Of a stretch of 12,613 bases of DNA, positions 11,666 through 12,613 are shown one piece after another (the first letter of the stretch is position 1; every line of letters begins with the position of its first letter). Source of the stretch: JBEVNX01 sp040507895 (GTDB taxonomy: Bacteria > Desulfobacterota > Binatia > JACPRU01); contig JBEVNX010000045.1 in the NCBI GenBank assembly GCA_040507895.1, forward strand, positions 1 through 12,613. Reading direction: 5' to 3'. Both the position numbers and the translations under genes were made by a program. The notes beneath the pieces are model-generated. The model saw only the letters and a program-made list of their open reading frames with translations. It was not told the DNA's origin and did no database searches.

Positions 11666-12613
11666 ATGCGGCCGAAAGTGATCCTGCAGCTCTATCCGAT
11701 GCTTCCTGCCGATGGGGAGGAAGGTCGCCGGCGCGCGCGGCCGGTCGGTCGCGATGCGCGCCTCTACCAGCGCGTCCTCTTCGACTGGCTCGACATCATC
11801 AAGGCAGCCGACGAGATGGGCGTCTGGGGCGCTTCGACGATCGAACATCATCTGCATTCGGAAGGCTACGAGGTCGGGCCGAATCCCGGCATTCTCAATG
11901 CCTGGTGGGCGGGCCAAGTGAAGCACATGCATGTCGGAGCACTTGGCTACGTGATGGCTACGCAGGACCCGATCCGCGTCGCCGAGGAGACGGCGATTCT
12001 CGACCATCTGACGCGTGGAAGATACTTCGTCGGCTTCGCGCGGGGCTACCAATCGCGCTGGACGAACATTCTCGGCCAGTTCTCCAACACGGTCGCCACC
12101 GTCTCCGACGGCAGCGCCGACGACCTCAAGAACCGTGACATCTTCGAAGAACGCGTCGCCATGGTTCTGCGTTGCTGGGAAGAAGATTCCGTCGTCCTGG
12201 ACGGCAACTACTACCAGGCGCCCTTTCCGCTCGACACAGGCGTGCAGAAGTACCCGGCGGTGCGCATCGCGAGCGAGGCCGGCGGGGCGGGCGAGATCGA
12301 CGACGCCGGCAACGTGCGGCGCATCAGCGTGGTGCCGCCGACCTACCAGAAGCGTCGTCCGCCGATCTTCGTCGCCACTTCGAGGAGCTTCGACTCGGTG
12401 CGCTATTGCGGTCGCAACGGCTTCATTCCCACGTATTTTTCCAAGCTCGACTCGATCCGCGAACAGGCGCAGCTCTACGTCGAGGAGGCGGCGAAGCGTG
12501 GCGAGCGCGTGACGCTCGGACAGCGCCAGAACGTCGTGCGCTGGCCGCACATTGCCGGCAGCATGGACGAATGCGATCGCATGATCCGCGACTACGACAT
12601 CGACATCTACAAG
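11666..12613 (+). CDS. LLM-class flavin-dependent oxidoreductase (3' end outside window)
   Basis: This bacterial luciferase-like monooxygenase has a TIM barrel and uses reduced flavin (FMNH2 or F420H2) to oxidise small organic substrates. The visible 316 residues start MRPKVILQLYPMLP. They include WLDIIKAADEMGVWGAS (41-57), the flavin-side motif TIEHHLHSEG (58-67), GYVMATQDPIRVAEETAILD (94-113) and HLTRGRYFVGFARGYQSRW (114-132), followed by a KR-rich segment ahead of PPIFVATSRSFDSV (232-245). No stop is reached; the family is often 330-400 residues, so only a short tail may be missing. The start has AAGGGG about 9 nt before ATG 11666; an in-frame GTG at 11657 is possible. It stands about 160 bp after the broken gene at 11153-11508. 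No partner reductase is visible. Confidence 0.93.
   Translation, partial: MRPKVILQLYPMLPADGEEGRRRARPVGRDARLYQRVLFDWLDIIKAADEMGVWGASTIEHHLHSEGYEVGPNPGILNAWWAGQVKHMHVGALGYVMATQDPIRVAEETAILDHLTRGRYFVGFARGYQSRWTNILGQFSNTVATVSDGSADDLKNRDIFEERVAMVLRCWEEDSVVLDGNYYQAPFPLDTGVQKYPAVRIASEAGGAGEIDDAGNVRRISVVPPTYQKRRPPIFVATSRSFDSVRYCGRNGFIPTYFSKLDSIREQAQLYVEEAAKRGERVTLGQRQNVVRWPHIAGSMDECDRMIRDYDIDIYK

Noticed and set aside
11540..12550. 336-codon minus-strand frame opposite the LLM oxidoreductase
   Set aside because: The plus strand encodes strong luciferase-family motifs; the minus translation is low-complexity and has no motif or ribosome site.
1..12613. Mobile elements, CRISPR arrays, tRNA or rRNA genes
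   Set aside because: I looked for transposase or integrase motifs, regularly spaced repeats, tRNA-like ends and rRNA-conserved stretches and saw none.

Overview
The window is a GC-rich (roughly 63-65% by eye) bacterial chromosome segment of single genes and very short operons. It encodes lipid, acyl-CoA and xenobiotic metabolism. A wax ester synthase/diacylglycerol acyltransferase (WS/DGAT), an EthD-like protein, a BKACE (DUF849) enzyme, a nylonase-like serine hydrolase, an EHN-type epoxide hydrolase and a luciferase-like flavin monooxygenase together suggest a soil or sediment bacterium with a large accessory catabolic repertoire, such as Actinobacteria, Myxococcota, Binatota or a related group. 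No rRNA or other marker gene is present, so the lineage is inference only. Most genes have GGAGG-like ribosome sites and strong G/C third-position preference.

Layout. 1-933 (-): epoxide hydrolase, cut by the window edge. 1004-1250 (-): decayed C-terminal piece of a DUF1295 (steroid 5-alpha-reductase-like) membrane protein with a frameshift. 1338-2273 (+): monoacylglycerol-lipase-like alpha/beta hydrolase, convergent with 2310-2885 (-), a GNAT acetyltransferase. 3115-4578 (+): WS/DGAT, followed by 4684-4992 (+): EthD-family protein. 5341-6180 (-): enoyl-CoA hydratase/isomerase, divergent from 6357-7232 (+) BKACE and 7229-7894 (+) glutathione S-transferase, which overlap by ATGA. 7875-8011 (+): relic of a second EthD gene. 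8037-9257 (-): beta-lactamase-fold serine hydrolase. 9529-10475 (+): three overlapping unrecognised ORFs, each in a different frame. 10579-10839 (+): UBP-type zinc-finger protein with an apparent frameshifted C-terminal extension to 10960. 11153-11508 (+): broken gene of unknown family. 11666-12613 (+): LLM-class flavin oxidoreductase, cut by the window edge.

How the genes may work together. WS/DGAT makes wax esters or triacylglycerol, and the nearby alpha/beta hydrolase resembles enzymes that cleave monoacylglycerols, so the left half may handle neutral-lipid storage and turnover. BKACE condenses a beta-keto acid with acetyl-CoA to give acetoacetate and a new acyl-CoA, and the divergent crotonase could act on such CoA esters. 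The coupled GST and the other hydrolases and oxygenases fit detoxification or catabolism of unusual organic acids. These links are inferred from proximity.

The most notable feature is the density of decayed or frameshifted coding sequence: the DUF1295 relic, the EthD relic, the UBP tail, the 11153-11508 gene and possibly the 9529-10475 ORFs. It reflects either a degrading accessory region or indel errors in the assembly. I found no CRISPR array, transposase, integrase, tRNA or rRNA, and no clear evidence of a new defence or other dedicated system.
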